A stretch of 64,000 bases of DNA from JBGAJN01 sp044224905 (GCA_044224905.1 JBGAJN010000001.1:2108001-2172000), one strand, 5' to 3'. Positions 18,551 through 28,847 are shown, counted from the first letter of the stretch. Numbers and translations: made by a program. Notes: generated from the sequence alone by a model not told the origin.

Positions 18551-18814
18551 CATGAACTTGTTCAGTTTGGGCACGCCAAAGTACGTCCGATTGTACGAAT
18601 GTTTGTAGCGGGGCCCATTCCGCCCAAAAGTTACAATGAATCGCCTATGTGTCTCTTTTCACAGATTCCCCATTTCGCTGACAAACCTGACGCTAATTTG
18701 AGCCCATACGGGCACGCGCCCAGTCAAATTCACCGCTAGCCCAGAAATAGTCCGCTCCTCTTCTATTTCCGACGGCACCATTCGGCCAAGTTTAAGTTGC
18801 ATTCGAGCAAGCTC
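18551..18814. other. Convergent intergenic region, nothing recognised
   Basis: 264 nt between the stops of two converging genes. No gene, strong hairpin with T-tract or repeat was seen. Confidence 0.4.
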
Positions 18815-21061
18815 TTATTTGGAGAAGCGCGCCTGCTCGTACGACAGCTCGGCTGGAATTTGGTAGCGCTTTATTTCGATGGAATTCGGTAGAGGGGGCA
18901 GCCCAGTCGGAGATGTGTCGGCGACCCAATGAAGTACCGCGATAGTTTTGGCAAAGCGTTCGATGCGCCGAAAGGCATCAGATTTGAGCGCCATGCGCGC
19001 AATCAAATTGCGAGCATCGAATTCTACATTGCCGCCGCCACTGTTATTGAGCTCGGCAGCAACTTCTGCGCTGATTGATTTCACAAGCGATTCTATCTCC
19101 AGTTTTGTGCCATAGACTAGCGATGTATCGGAACGCGCACGTATCTGGACGCGTCGGAACACCTCATTTTTGAAATCATTGGACAACGTCGAAATGCTTC
19201 GCGACCAAGCCGGGTAAGAATTGGTCCAGAATCTGATGCGCAGCAGCGTGTCAGTTGGTTCCCCGGCGGTCCGAATCGTGATTTTACCGTCCAGCACCCC
19301 GATTGTGGCCGAGGCATCATACCACTGGTAGGTTTGAAACACGGGCAACCTCAAGTCAGCTAGCGCTGTCCGATTGGCTGCAATGCTCATATCGAGTCGC
19401 ATTGCATCTTTCGCCACTAAAGTCCCTGCAGCTGCTGGATGCACACCAAATTTCCAGCCGTTGGTTCTATCGACGTTTCCCGATTTGCCAACCAATCCGT
19501 GTTCTGTTTCGTCGATGTTGTAATTTTGTCTCAGTTCAGCGTTTGGATTCACAAAATTGTATGCTGACCACAATTCCATTGCCGTCATGCCGTCATACAT
19601 GCATCTGTCAGTACGTCCTCCTTGTTCCACAGTGACCACTATTGCAGCAGCACTATTGGTCACTATGAAATAGGCCGATTTCACCTTGCTCGAGTCTGGC
19701 GATACCGTGTTTCCTATGATGATGCCTCCACGGATGGGCATCATGCGCAGCCCCGAAGAGAATTTGAAGGAACGTGCAGCAGCGCGGGACGAAGTCGAAG
19801 CTTGCCCCACTATCCCGCTTCCACCGTCGTAAGAATGCGTCTTCAAAGCCTTCTCAAACCGGTCACGTAACATTGTAAATTCGCCGACGGAGTTCCCGCC
19901 GGGCGTTGGTCCGGACGGACCGGTCGGCCGGGGGGAGGGTAATCCACCCACGGCGGGCCCCTCACCGAGATCCCCGCCGCCTTGATAAATCGATAAAAGC
20001 TTCTCTACGGAGGCTTGCGACTTTTTGAGATCTTCATAACGTCGGCTCTCGGCGGGCGACAGGTTTCTTTCCAACGAGCGCTCCTCAAATTCAGCCGCCT
20101 GTCTTTCCAAAGTGGTACGGATAGGGTTAAGAATTGTATCGATCGTCAATTCCGCTGTGCGTTTGTTGTTGCGAGTAATAACTCCATTTTCAGTGACTCG
20201 AATGTTATCGTGAGCGCCGGTTATGAAAACGTTGTCCGCGCCGATCGCGTTTACGAATTCGGCCGTGTTGTTGGGACCGGGATGGAGGTAGCTATTTCGG
20301 GGATTGGCGGTGATTATAACGGCTTTCGGGCGAATCTGCTGTTCGAGTAGGGGGCTGATATCCGACGTGTCGGCGTTATGGTGCGGCGCGATAATCACGT
20401 CCGGCCGAAGCGCATCTGGATTCCTTTTTGCGCGTTCGACCCACTCTCGGATTAACACATTATCGGCATCGTCGAAATCCACGAGCAAACACCGTTTGCC
20501 ATTCTTGGTGATTTCGACATGATGAATTATCGCATGACCGTGCACTGGTGCGTCCAAACGAGGGATGTACTCAAAATTGCTTACCTTGAGGTCGGTACCG
20601 AGATTGCCTATGCCGAGGAATGCATTGCGTGACTTCGCGGATGAATAGCTAACGCTCGCAGCGGGAAATGATGGATGCATCTTCCGAAACTGCTCATACA
20701 AGGATTCAGCACCTGGATAGCCCGAATCGACAAACGTGATCTTTTGAAACTTTGTAAGGTTTGAGTCTGACATTATCAACTCACGCAATCCTCCCGCATG
20801 ATCGTCATGGGGATGCGAACATGACACGACTAGCGTTCGATAACCACGGGCAAGTAAGGCCTCTAGAACGGGCTTGCCATCTAATCGAGGTTTGGTAAGT
20901 CCGCCTTTGCGTCCGCCATCAATCAAGGTCGCCACGCCAGTTTGTTCCGAAAGATAAACTCCAGCCGTGCCTTCCCGTTCCATTGTCAGAATCTCCACCT
21001 GCCCATTAATGCGGAAGATGAAAGAGGCTAAAAAAAGTCCAATAAATAGTGCGTTGTTCAT
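18815..21061 (-). CDS. Secreted MBL-fold hydrolase with large C-terminal extension
   Basis: 748 residues. Signal peptide MNNALFIGLFLASFIFRING. An MBL domain follows: SHPHDDHAGG (H83, H85, D87, H88) with later conserved segments DFDDADNV and IIAPHHNADTSD typical of ComEC-like MBL proteins. After a coiled segment (about residues 310-350) and a Pro/Gly linker comes a C-terminal half of about 350 residues that I do not recognise. Exported, so a role in the periplasm or outside is likely. Its promoter region carries the 18-bp palindrome at 21172. Confidence 0.7.
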   Translation of the reverse strand: MNNALFIGLFLASFIFRINGQVEILTMEREGTAGVYLSEQTGVATLIDGGRKGGLTKPRLDGKPVLEALLARGYRTLVVSCSHPHDDHAGGLRELIMSDSNLTKFQKITFVDSGYPGAESLYEQFRKMHPSFPAASVSYSSAKSRNAFLGIGNLGTDLKVSNFEYIPRLDAPVHGHAIIHHVEITKNGKRCLLVDFDDADNVLIREWVERAKRNPDALRPDVIIAPHHNADTSDISPLLEQQIRPKAVIITANPRNSYLHPGPNNTAEFVNAIGADNVFITGAHDNIRVTENGVITRNNKRTAELTIDTILNPIRTTLERQAAEFEERSLERNLSPAESRRYEDLKKSQASVEKLLSIYQGGGDLGEGPAVGGLPSPRPTGPSGPTPGGNSVGEFTMLRDRFEKALKTHSYDGGSGIVGQASTSSRAAARSFKFSSGLRMMPIRGGIIIGNTVSPDSSKVKSAYFIVTNSAAAIVVTVEQGGRTDRCMYDGMTAMELWSAYNFVNPNAELRQNYNIDETEHGLVGKSGNVDRTNGWKFGVHPAAAGTLVAKDAMRLDMSIAANRTALADLRLPVFQTYQWYDASATIGVLDGKITIRTAGEPTDTLLRIRFWTNSYPAWSRSISTLSNDFKNEVFRRVQIRARSDTSLVYGTKLEIESLVKSISAEVAAELNNSGGGNVEFDARNLIARMALKSDAFRRIERFAKTIAVLHWVADTSPTGLPPLPNSIEIKRYQIPAELSYEQARFSK

Positions 21062-21171
21062 AAAGTTATCCGGTCAACTTGGAACTCTTCCCATGAGGCT
21101 CCAGCATTCAACGGCGGAACGACGAATCTTAACATTTCGCCCACACTACCGAACGACCCGTTTATATGGGA

Positions 21172-21189
21172 GGGTAACGAAAGTTACCC
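21172..21189. promoter_or_regulatory. 18-bp palindrome GGGTAACGAAAGTTACCC, copy 1
   Basis: A perfect 7-bp inverted repeat around GAAA, about 110 nt upstream of the secreted MBL gene. The identical 18 bases occur at 41902-41919. As RNA from the plus strand it would form a GNRA-tetraloop hairpin; as DNA it could be an operator. Confidence 0.5.
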
Positions 21190-21731
21190 GGCAAATTGAT
21201 CCGCTTTAACTAAACTGGCATTTGGACTGCTAGAAGAAGCAGCGGATCACTGCACTCCGGTTGGAAAATGCCCCATTAGTGAAACCGCCCCTCGCGGAAA
21301 CTCGACAACGTTATGCACTGACTGTTACCAGAATAGTTCTCCTTGGCGGTTGATACTCAATGAACTGCAGTTTCCTCGTGCAGTTTGAAAAGAAATACAA
21401 TGGCTTCCCAACGCCAACTGGTTTCACTGCCCGATTACAACGGTGCCCAACCGTCGAGCCGACATTCCTTGGTGCATGGCGCTCAAGCAGATTTTGAAAG
21501 ATCTCGATCCATATCTGAACCAAGGGTCCGAGTGGACGGGCGAAAACATCATTGTCGAATGGTGCGGAACGTCTTCCTCTCGGGCGGCGAAGGTGGGATT
21601 TGCAATTGACTGGTCTCCACATCGCACAGTCTTTGAAGACTGCCAACATGCCAATACGCTTTCCTAAGTGCGTAGACGCATGGGTAGCAATGCAGCTTTA
21701 CAAAGCTTTACCGGCGTATCTTCTCGCCAAA
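21190..21731. other. Long intergenic region, possible gene remnant
   Basis: No intact gene is convincing. Plus-strand frames between about 21385 and 21667 show protein-like text in two different frames (KYNGFPTPTGF, then LKQILKDLDPYLNQGSEW), as if an old gene had been frameshifted, but no family was recognised. Confidence 0.3.
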
Positions 21732-23177
21732 TCAGCCTGTCACCGTGAACTGCAAATACAGTTTCGTGTCTTCAATGGAGTCCGTGAACTTTTTCCATTC
21801 TGCGACTGATGCTTGTGCGGGGCGTTGAGCGGGCAAGCCTTTGTCAACACGAACACACCTTCCGTGAGTCTTTTCACCTAAACGTTCCAGCAATGGTTCA
21901 AACGGCATTTTCATCCAGCCTTTGATTTCATGCGCCACTTGCTCGTCCACCGGAATCATCGCGACCAAGTCAGCGCTTTGCATGCGTTCAAGCCCTTGCT
22001 CGCGCATGGTCGCGTTGTGACTACCGTGATGTCCGACCTTGTACAAGACGGTTCTCGAAAATAAATCTTCGGTCGTCACTTCTTTTGTTTTGGTTCCATC
22101 TTTCACCTGCCATTTCAGGCTGTTCCATGAAAGCCAGTTGCCAACTTGCGCGTCAGCTACGAAAAGCAACACCTTGCCGGATTTTATCAATTCAAGGCCC
22201 AGCACCAAACTCGTGTTGTTGGTATAGCTGTCGAGCTTCAAAGCGAGTTCTTCTGTGCTACCAAGCCATTCGTCGTCAATTCTACGCCAATCCTGTTCAT
22301 TGGGAGTTCCCGATGACGACCCGTAAAACTCGGCAAAGAACGGGTTGTGATCGATGGTCGAAATTGGAATGCGCAGCCGGGACTCAAATGGCGTGAAATG
22401 CCCTGCCTCAGTCTCGCCTGCCAACGCCATTGTTAATCGGTCTGCAGCTAACGCAAATCCGCTTTTTTCAGAATACGTCTCCGGTTTTGACGTGGATGGA
22501 TTAACCTTTTTCAATGCCTTCAGATCGTGCGGCGGTCCCAGGACAAATGTTCGGACGCCCTTGGCGGCACTCACCGTGCCTGCTTTTGGAAATTCCAAGG
22601 GACCATCACCAGGTTTGTAATAGGAGATTTGGCCTTTTGACTTTTTTACCATTGCGGCCGCGCTATTCATTGCTCCGGTTGTGTCGGCGCCCCCAGCCGC
22701 TGCCATAGAAGCGGGGTCGCCATAGTAACCAAGAATCTTCTTTACGGAACTCAAAGCGCGCGGGTTGCTGGCCCGGTTCATTGCCAACCTCAAGGCATCC
22801 TTTGCCTTGGCGAATTCGACGCGCAATTGTTTCGCCAGCGGGTCTTTCGGGTCTTCCGTCCATGCAAACCACAAGTTGTGAATTTGCATTTTATCGAAAA
22901 CTGCTTTGGCTTGGGTAAATCCGGAAACGTGATCCCAATGTTCATGCGTGATGACCAAAAGATGGATGTTACCCCCTGTCGCATCCAAAATGTCATTGGC
23001 GACTTGGTTCATTTTTTCCCCTGCCGCGGGCGTGCCGAAAATCACCCCGCAATCAATCAGGATAAAGTAGCTTTCACCTTTCTTTTCCGCTGGCAGCGCA
23101 AGCAAGAAACAATCACCAAGTCCCTGACGATACATTCGCACTGCGACGCCATTTGCTGGAGCTTTGAATGAACTCAT
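21732..23177 (-). CDS. Cytoplasmic MBL-fold hydrolase, partner of the S8 fusion
   Basis: 481 residues, no signal peptide. N-terminal 'MYRQGLGDCFLLAL' is the usual start of ComEC-like MBL proteins found beside proteases. Metal motif ITHEHWDH (H78, H80, D82, H83), a later FVADAQ and KVGHHGSHNAT complete the site. ATG at 23177 is preceded by GGAGGA, an ideal ribosome site, and sits just after the TGA of the peptidase gene (2 nt), so the two are cotranslated. S8-peptidase/MBL pairs are known from bacterial conflict-type operons; the substrate is unknown. Confidence 0.8.
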   Translation of the reverse strand: MSSFKAPANGVAVRMYRQGLGDCFLLALPAEKKGESYFILIDCGVIFGTPAAGEKMNQVANDILDATGGNIHLLVITHEHWDHVSGFTQAKAVFDKMQIHNLWFAWTEDPKDPLAKQLRVEFAKAKDALRLAMNRASNPRALSSVKKILGYYGDPASMAAAGGADTTGAMNSAAAMVKKSKGQISYYKPGDGPLEFPKAGTVSAAKGVRTFVLGPPHDLKALKKVNPSTSKPETYSEKSGFALAADRLTMALAGETEAGHFTPFESRLRIPISTIDHNPFFAEFYGSSSGTPNEQDWRRIDDEWLGSTEELALKLDSYTNNTSLVLGLELIKSGKVLLFVADAQVGNWLSWNSLKWQVKDGTKTKEVTTEDLFSRTVLYKVGHHGSHNATMREQGLERMQSADLVAMIPVDEQVAHEIKGWMKMPFEPLLERLGEKTHGRCVRVDKGLPAQRPAQASVAEWKKFTDSIEDTKLYLQFTVTG

Positions 23178-23179
23178 AA

Positions 23180-26100
23180 TCAATCCTCCGAACTAGACAA
23201 GCGGTGCAGCATGGCAAACGGTTCTTTGCGTTTGTCTCCAAAGTAAAGTTCCCGAAGCGCGCGGTTGTTGTCGCCCGTTAGAAACTCGCGCTGCCGTTGC
23301 AGCCTTTGTTCGCTAGTGATGTCTTTAAAAATGTAGTAGCGAACCTTGAATGTCTCCATCGAGACGATCAAGGTTCCACCGCCGCGAAAAATAAAGTCTG
23401 CCTCGGGCAAATGACGTGCGCTGGGTCCAAAGCGGTAGTCAGTTGCCGGATTCTGTTTCGACCCATCCAGATAACCGCGCCGCCTTTGAGTGAATTCGAT
23501 CAAAAGATCGAGCTGCACATCGCCGTTTGGTGATACTCGGCGAACAGGCCTTACCGAGTGAACCTCGAAATACACTTCGTCCTCGTCTAACTTTAATCCC
23601 TGAAATAATGGCTGCTTTTTCGACAGACGACTTTCAAAAAGCCAATGCAACTTCTTTCGATGTCCAACGAGAAAGTCATACAGGTCCTTTCGGCTGCTCT
23701 TTTGATCCCACTGACTGATGTCTTCTTTGATAAATCGCTTTAGGAAGTCCAAGTCAAACTCCTCGTAATCAGACTGCCAGGTTGGTTTCGCCCATCTCAA
23801 CGAGTCCACTGAAATACTGGTCACGTCGGCAGGATAAATCCCCCGGTTTCGGAACGCGGTGACTATGGCGAGGCGGTAATTGCGCTCGTCGTTCGGCACC
23901 AAATCCCAGTCAGCGGTTATCAGTGCGCGCAAGTAATCTCCAAAAGTGAGATCCATCGGCGGACAATAATCCAGCGCGCGGATGCACATCGTCAGAACGT
24001 GCCCCGCGGCTTTTGCCGCCTCACCAGCGAGCCGGTTGACCAGATCAGGAGGCAGATTCCCTTCAGGGAGAACGCCCGTTCCACCTGTTGCGATTCTGAA
24101 CAAGTCGGAAGTGCGTCCTCGATAAATCGATACGAATGCATCGAATATTGCTGCAACAAGAATTGAACCGCGCTTGTGCGGCTCAAATGTTTCATTCAAT
24201 ACGCTCGGGTCGGGCTTGGAGCGCACCCATTTCTTTTTCTTCTTGTCGAATTCACCGAGCGCATCGCGAAGCGAACCGTGGCCTCCTGTAGCCTGGCCGA
24301 ACTCTTGCGCCAGCTGTGCGAGCAAGTTTTCACTCGTCAGATCGCCGCGCGTTTTCGCAATTTGATGTCTCAACACTTCCGGAAACGTGAAGTGTTGGAA
24401 CAAGGCCACGATGTCTGCGAATGCTTCGTGAAAAGCCATCATGTCTGGGTTGCTGGATTCGTTGTAGCGCGGATGGATTCCATCCAAGATGGCGTGCGTG
24501 GTTTCGTGAGCGATGATATCGTGCGATAAACAGGCGAATACCATTCCTCCCGGCAAGTGTTCCCGAACATCATCCGATGTCGCCGGAAAATATCCGAAAA
24601 GAAGGGACTTCTTCTCCGGGCTGTAATAAGCGTTTTCCTCCCGCAATGCATGAGGATAAATTCGCAGTCGGGGAACGTATTCTTCACATTTCTCTTCCCG
24701 TCCGTTAGCATCCACCTCGACCCATTTTCGAGGCGACCACATCACCACTCGGCCGAGTGCAAGCTCGAAGTGCTTAATGGTGGTCATCGCCACCGCGTAG
24801 ACCATCTGTTGATGAAATTGGGGATTTGCCTCGGATGGCGCTAATCCGTCCTGCGCCAAAAGGTAAGGATTGTTGAGATCAACCGGCTCATAATAGCAGC
24901 CGCTTGACGGGTCCACGTCAACGACCTCCAGATACTCCCCGACCGGGCCTTTTTGCAAAATATCTTTGCCACTATTTCGGTCATGTTCCCACGGTACACG
25001 AATGGTGACGGTGTTGATGGCCGCATTTTCAAGCTGGTTCGAAAGACTTGGATCAAATGCGTAGGCACGCAGGCGCCGATGAGGCGGACGTTCTATCGGC
25101 AAATGGCAGCCAATTTCGCCACACGCTGAAAACGGCGTTGTCGACCGCGGAGGCGTCGACGGCGTTCCGCCGGTTCCCCCAAACCTTTGACGTATGAACT
25201 GCCGCAAGGCATCGGATGCAGGGGAACGTTCGTCGGCAAGAAAATCTACCAACTCGTGCAACTTGGAGCGATTGCGCTTGGTCGTCGCCTCATCGAAGCC
25301 CTTGACCAACTCGGCAACTTCCTTGGAGCTCTGACTTAACTGGATCATTTCGAGTTCGTAGAGCCGCAGCTTTGGGTTGGTTTCCTTGAGGCCCAATCCA
25401 AACAAGACCTTAAAAAGCGGAAATGCAACCGAATCCGCCGGTGTCATTGTCAAATCTGTCGCCGGCTTCAATTTTAGTGCCTCGGCAGCTTGAAGAATTC
25501 CGTTACCAAAATATTTGAATTGATCGGATGCCTGCCTGGCTGAAGCGAACAAGGCATTGCGCACAGCCTCCACGCGTTTCCAGGGCTGATCGTATCTGGG
25601 GTCGTGGTGTTGCAGCCACAAAGCCGCCGCTGCTGCAATTTGTGGCGTTGCCGCAGACGTTCCGGCGCCATCCAAATCTACAAGCTGCGGGCAACCAATT
25701 TGTGCCCAAGGGATATTTGGCGTGAAAGCAGCCAAGGCTGTTTTCATCTTGCTGTCCGGCCCAAAGTTCCCCTGCATCTTGAGCGAACCGGGCTTGTAAT
25801 AAGGCTTTCCGTCCGCCATCACACCGCAGGCCGCAATTACTCTCCCAAATCGTGCTGGATAAACTGTGCTCCGCGTGGGAAGTCCTCCGTAATTGTTGCC
25901 CGCGGCAGCGACAATGCAAACACCGGCTTCATACGCTCGATTGGCGGCGTCAGCCCACGCGTCAGACGCCACGCCTCCCATGCTGATGGAAACCACATCG
26001 CAGCGATATTGCGCATTGGCTGGTTCGCCGGGATTGATTGCGTAATCTATCCCTCGTGCCATCGCGCTCGTGTAAAAATGAACCACTGAATTGGCAATTC

Positions 26101-26824
26101 GCACCGGAACGATCTCTGCGTGAGGTGCACCGCCGAGATAATCGTTCAAATCCAATTCGGGGAATTGCATTCCAACCAGTTTGTTCCCTGCGAGTATGCT
26201 CAACGTTCCTGTCCCATGACCTGGATTTCGCAGAAGGCCAGTATTTCTCGGATCAGCCGCATTGTTACCACCCTCAACAAAATTTCTTTGCAACGAATTG
26301 GGATCGAAATTCTCCGGCTTAGTGATGTGGTTTGGGTCGTATCCTGTGTCCAAATGTCCGATACGAATACGTCTCCCGTCGGGAACACCAACCGTTTCTC
26401 TGGCTGTTTTAAGCTGCGAGAATGAATCTTTGAGATGCCAAGCCAAACTCGGTCCATTCGGCCAATCCGGGTCAGCTCGATCTAATTTGCAGGTCTCATC
26501 CGTTACGGCCATCCCAACCCTCTCGGATGACCTTGCAGACGACCATTCATGTAAAACGTCAGGTTCTGCATGAACAATATCTTGCGCGTCTAAAATCGCA
26601 TGCGCAGCGTCCCATGGATTCGAATGCTCTATCCGTGCCGGACTGGCAAGAAGCCACGTGTCTGCACCACCCGCCGCCATCCCGCGTCGCCCCGCCCCCA
26701 CTGGAATACTTTGAAACAATGGCTCGACGGCGTATCTGACACCTGCGGCGGCAAAACCACTTTGACTCAGCGCATTGAGTTTGCTTCTACGCACCTTAAC
26801 CAGAATCCGCGATTCGGAAGACAT
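23180..26824 (-). CDS. Subtilisin-like peptidase fused to an HExxH metallopeptidase
   Basis: 1214 residues, no signal peptide. After about 145 N-terminal residues comes an S8 domain with the full triad: D159 (HLDTGYD), H203 (PGHGTGTLS), S390 (GAGTSAATP) and the oxyanion N310 (AAAGNN). A helical linker (about 450-560) with a Pro/Ser/Thr stretch leads to a second catalytic domain: SHDIIAHETTHAILDG (H772, E773, H776) and, 23 residues on, HEAFADIVALFQHF with candidate third ligand E799, the gluzincin (thermolysin-like) arrangement. A C-terminal region of about 250 residues is unrecognised. Two proteases in one chain is unusual. The gene is directly followed by the MBL partner. Confidence 0.8.
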   Translation of the reverse strand: MSSESRILVKVRRSKLNALSQSGFAAAGVRYAVEPLFQSIPVGAGRRGMAAGGADTWLLASPARIEHSNPWDAAHAILDAQDIVHAEPDVLHEWSSARSSERVGMAVTDETCKLDRADPDWPNGPSLAWHLKDSFSQLKTARETVGVPDGRRIRIGHLDTGYDPNHITKPENFDPNSLQRNFVEGGNNAADPRNTGLLRNPGHGTGTLSILAGNKLVGMQFPELDLNDYLGGAPHAEIVPVRIANSVVHFYTSAMARGIDYAINPGEPANAQYRCDVVSISMGGVASDAWADAANRAYEAGVCIVAAAGNNYGGLPTRSTVYPARFGRVIAACGVMADGKPYYKPGSLKMQGNFGPDSKMKTALAAFTPNIPWAQIGCPQLVDLDGAGTSAATPQIAAAAALWLQHHDPRYDQPWKRVEAVRNALFASARQASDQFKYFGNGILQAAEALKLKPATDLTMTPADSVAFPLFKVLFGLGLKETNPKLRLYELEMIQLSQSSKEVAELVKGFDEATTKRNRSKLHELVDFLADERSPASDALRQFIRQRFGGTGGTPSTPPRSTTPFSACGEIGCHLPIERPPHRRLRAYAFDPSLSNQLENAAINTVTIRVPWEHDRNSGKDILQKGPVGEYLEVVDVDPSSGCYYEPVDLNNPYLLAQDGLAPSEANPQFHQQMVYAVAMTTIKHFELALGRVVMWSPRKWVEVDANGREEKCEEYVPRLRIYPHALREENAYYSPEKKSLLFGYFPATSDDVREHLPGGMVFACLSHDIIAHETTHAILDGIHPRYNESSNPDMMAFHEAFADIVALFQHFTFPEVLRHQIAKTRGDLTSENLLAQLAQEFGQATGGHGSLRDALGEFDKKKKKWVRSKPDPSVLNETFEPHKRGSILVAAIFDAFVSIYRGRTSDLFRIATGGTGVLPEGNLPPDLVNRLAGEAAKAAGHVLTMCIRALDYCPPMDLTFGDYLRALITADWDLVPNDERNYRLAIVTAFRNRGIYPADVTSISVDSLRWAKPTWQSDYEEFDLDFLKRFIKEDISQWDQKSSRKDLYDFLVGHRKKLHWLFESRLSKKQPLFQGLKLDEDEVYFEVHSVRPVRRVSPNGDVQLDLLIEFTQRRRGYLDGSKQNPATDYRFGPSARHLPEADFIFRGGGTLIVSMETFKVRYYIFKDITSEQRLQRQREFLTGDNNRALRELYFGDKRKEPFAMLHRLSSSED

Positions 26825-27010
26825 AAAATCGATTTGGTTGAACCAGAACTATACCTCTCTTAAATTGTCTCGATCATGGCTGAATCCGGCGTTAGGAGCG
26901 TGCATGCGAATGGCACTTGATCATTACATTTAGGAAGACAGCACATTGGCGCGCCAAATATGCGATTGTGGATTTCGCAACAGAAATCTGGTTCGCAATT
27001 GACTCGGCTA

Positions 27011-27358
27011 CTAAGCAACCAACTCAGCAGCGATTTTGATCGCGTCGTCAATGTAGCCGATCGCTTTTACAATATTCTGCGCAGTCTTAATTTTCCCTTC
27101 AATATCTTTGATGCATTTGTCGAGTGCTCCGTTTGATTTCTCAAGCGTCGCGCCCAGGCTTTTTGCGTCACCAATCCAGTCGTGAAGCAAGTCACGGAGA
27201 AGCCCATCGATCTCAATTTCAAGACGTGCCTTTCGGCGCCCGAGTTGTGCTGCTTCATTAGCTGAACCGGCCTCTTCGCAAACGATCTTGAGGTAGTTTG
27301 TACGATTGTAGCAGACGCTAAGTTGATCCAGTAGTTCGTTCTTTTCCGCCGATGTCAT
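27011..27358 (-). CDS. Small helical (coiled-coil) protein
   Basis: 115 residues, almost entirely helix-forming and rich in Leu, Ile, Lys and Glu, with long heptad-like runs (LGATLEKSNGALDKCIKDIEG, then KIKTAQNIVKAIGYIDD). No signal peptide. Function unknown. It lies 14 nt after the lipoprotein gene (27373), so they are probably cotranscribed. Confidence 0.6.
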   Translation of the reverse strand: MTSAEKNELLDQLSVCYNRTNYLKIVCEEAGSANEAAQLGRRKARLEIEIDGLLRDLLHDWIGDAKSLGATLEKSNGALDKCIKDIEGKIKTAQNIVKAIGYIDDAIKIAAELVA

Positions 27359-27372
27359 AATGTTTTGATTCT

Positions 27373-28347
27373 TTAGGGTTTCGTGGACTTTTCTTCAGAT
27401 TTCTTGAGTTCAGAATAGAGTTGCTGGAGCCTTTTTGCCGAAGAGTAAAGTTTTTGAATCCCAGCAACATCGAACTTAGGGTGTTCTACCCCTTTCGCGA
27501 GATCCGAATGCGCGGCTGGCAGCGTTTTATAGGCAGTTTCCAATTCTTGTAGAACATGCATCGCATCTGCGAACTGTTCGTTCATATTTAGCATGGCTTC
27601 AGTATTTTTTAGCCGCTTCTCCCCCGCATTCGCTTCCCAAGCCAACCGAATAGGTTCAATACGTTTGCCATAGTAACTTTTAATGGCTCCCCGCAGTGTC
27701 TGAACAAGCGAAACGCAAAGGTCGGAATACTTCGTTACATTCGCCTGATTGCCTTCGATTGTCTTTAGCAGATACACCTGTCGCTTGTGCTCAATGTAAA
27801 GTCGCGCAGCCTCACTGGCGGCAGCAGAGAACAGGGCTAGCCCTTCCGAGGGAACAGTCTGTTTGAGCGCTTTCAAAGCGTCAGTTGAGTTTTGGTTCAG
27901 ATCCTTGGCCAATTGATCGAATTTGGCCGTGTCTACAAGCTCGCCGCCAGAAAGCTGAACCAGAAGATCAGCGTAATTAGCAAAGGCTCCGTTCAATTGC
28001 GCAAGCCCACTTCGGACTTGCTTTACGCTAATGTAAACTGGCGGATTGGTCGTCGTCAGGCTCCAGTCGTACCCAGCGCCCGGCTGAATCATCAATTCGC
28101 TAAATTTCGATGATGGATTGCTGGCAAAGCCTTCGACGAATCCCGATCTGGTCCAATCGTACCCCGTCGACATAACAGCATCGATTCCCGTTTGAGCTTC
28201 ATGAACTGCAGTTCTGTATTTGGTGAAGGGTGCTGGGTTGACTGATGCACACCCGATTAGAAACACAGAAAAGCACGCCAGCAGGCAATACTGGAAAAAG
28301 CACGGTAACGGCCATTCCCGAAGCTCGGTCGATTTATGTTTTTTCAT
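27373..28347 (-). CDS. Predicted lipoprotein, helical
   Basis: 324 residues. The N-terminus has a hydrophobic segment and the lipobox-like end FLIGCAS, so the mature protein is probably anchored as a lipoprotein in the envelope. The rest is soluble, helical and rich in Lys/Ala (for example SDLAKGVEHPKFDVAGIQKL). No family recognised. Followed by the small helical protein gene. Confidence 0.6.
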   Translation of the reverse strand: MKKHKSTELREWPLPCFFQYCLLACFSVFLIGCASVNPAPFTKYRTAVHEAQTGIDAVMSTGYDWTRSGFVEGFASNPSSKFSELMIQPGAGYDWSLTTTNPPVYISVKQVRSGLAQLNGAFANYADLLVQLSGGELVDTAKFDQLAKDLNQNSTDALKALKQTVPSEGLALFSAAASEAARLYIEHKRQVYLLKTIEGNQANVTKYSDLCVSLVQTLRGAIKSYYGKRIEPIRLAWEANAGEKRLKNTEAMLNMNEQFADAMHVLQELETAYKTLPAAHSDLAKGVEHPKFDVAGIQKLYSSAKRLQQLYSELKKSEEKSTKP

Positions 28348-28505
28348 TTGGTAATTTGGATTTTGATGTTTAGTGAAGAAGCATACGAAGAATTCTTAAC
28401 TTTCGCCAAGCGAAGCCCCGTAGGTATAACTCCAACGTAAAGCTCGGGAGTATCCACAAGAGGCTGGTAGTAGGTGTGAAGTGAAAAGGTTTAGAGGCAC
28501 ATGTT

Positions 28506-28847
28506 CTACTTTCCTAATAAGTTCGGCGCGAAAAGCCCGAATATCGGAACCGCCGCAAATATCCAAATACAGGCAATCCGCCCACGCGTCACCTGGGACC
28601 ACACCGAGTTGTGGGACGTATCGACGGACATAGCCAGACGATAGCAGCGAAATACACCAACCGAGTACATCACGCTATAAACAACGCAACAAATGCTCAG
28701 GACTATTTTTACGTCGGCCGGCTTGCCTTGAAGCACTGCCAAATCCTTACCCATCGCAATTGCGAAGCCGAGGCTTTGGACAACTGAGAAGCCTGTAATG
28801 ATATTCGCGAGGCTCCATAATTCTTTGCTGATGTCTTTGTTATCCAT
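28506..28847 (-). CDS. Small membrane protein
   Basis: 113 residues with three probable membrane segments (IITGFSVVQSLGFAIAM, IVLSICCVVYSVMYSVGVF and IACIWIFAAVPIFGLFA). No family recognised. It is about 160 nt upstream of the lipoprotein gene, which leaves room for an independent promoter. Confidence 0.5.
   Translation of the reverse strand: MDNKDISKELWSLANIITGFSVVQSLGFAIAMGKDLAVLQGKPADVKIVLSICCVVYSVMYSVGVFRCYRLAMSVDTSHNSVWSQVTRGRIACIWIFAAVPIFGLFAPNLLGK

Noticed and set aside
21385..21667. Small plus-strand gene candidates in the intergenic region
   Set aside because: Protein-like text is split over frames with no family match, so no intact gene can be claimed.
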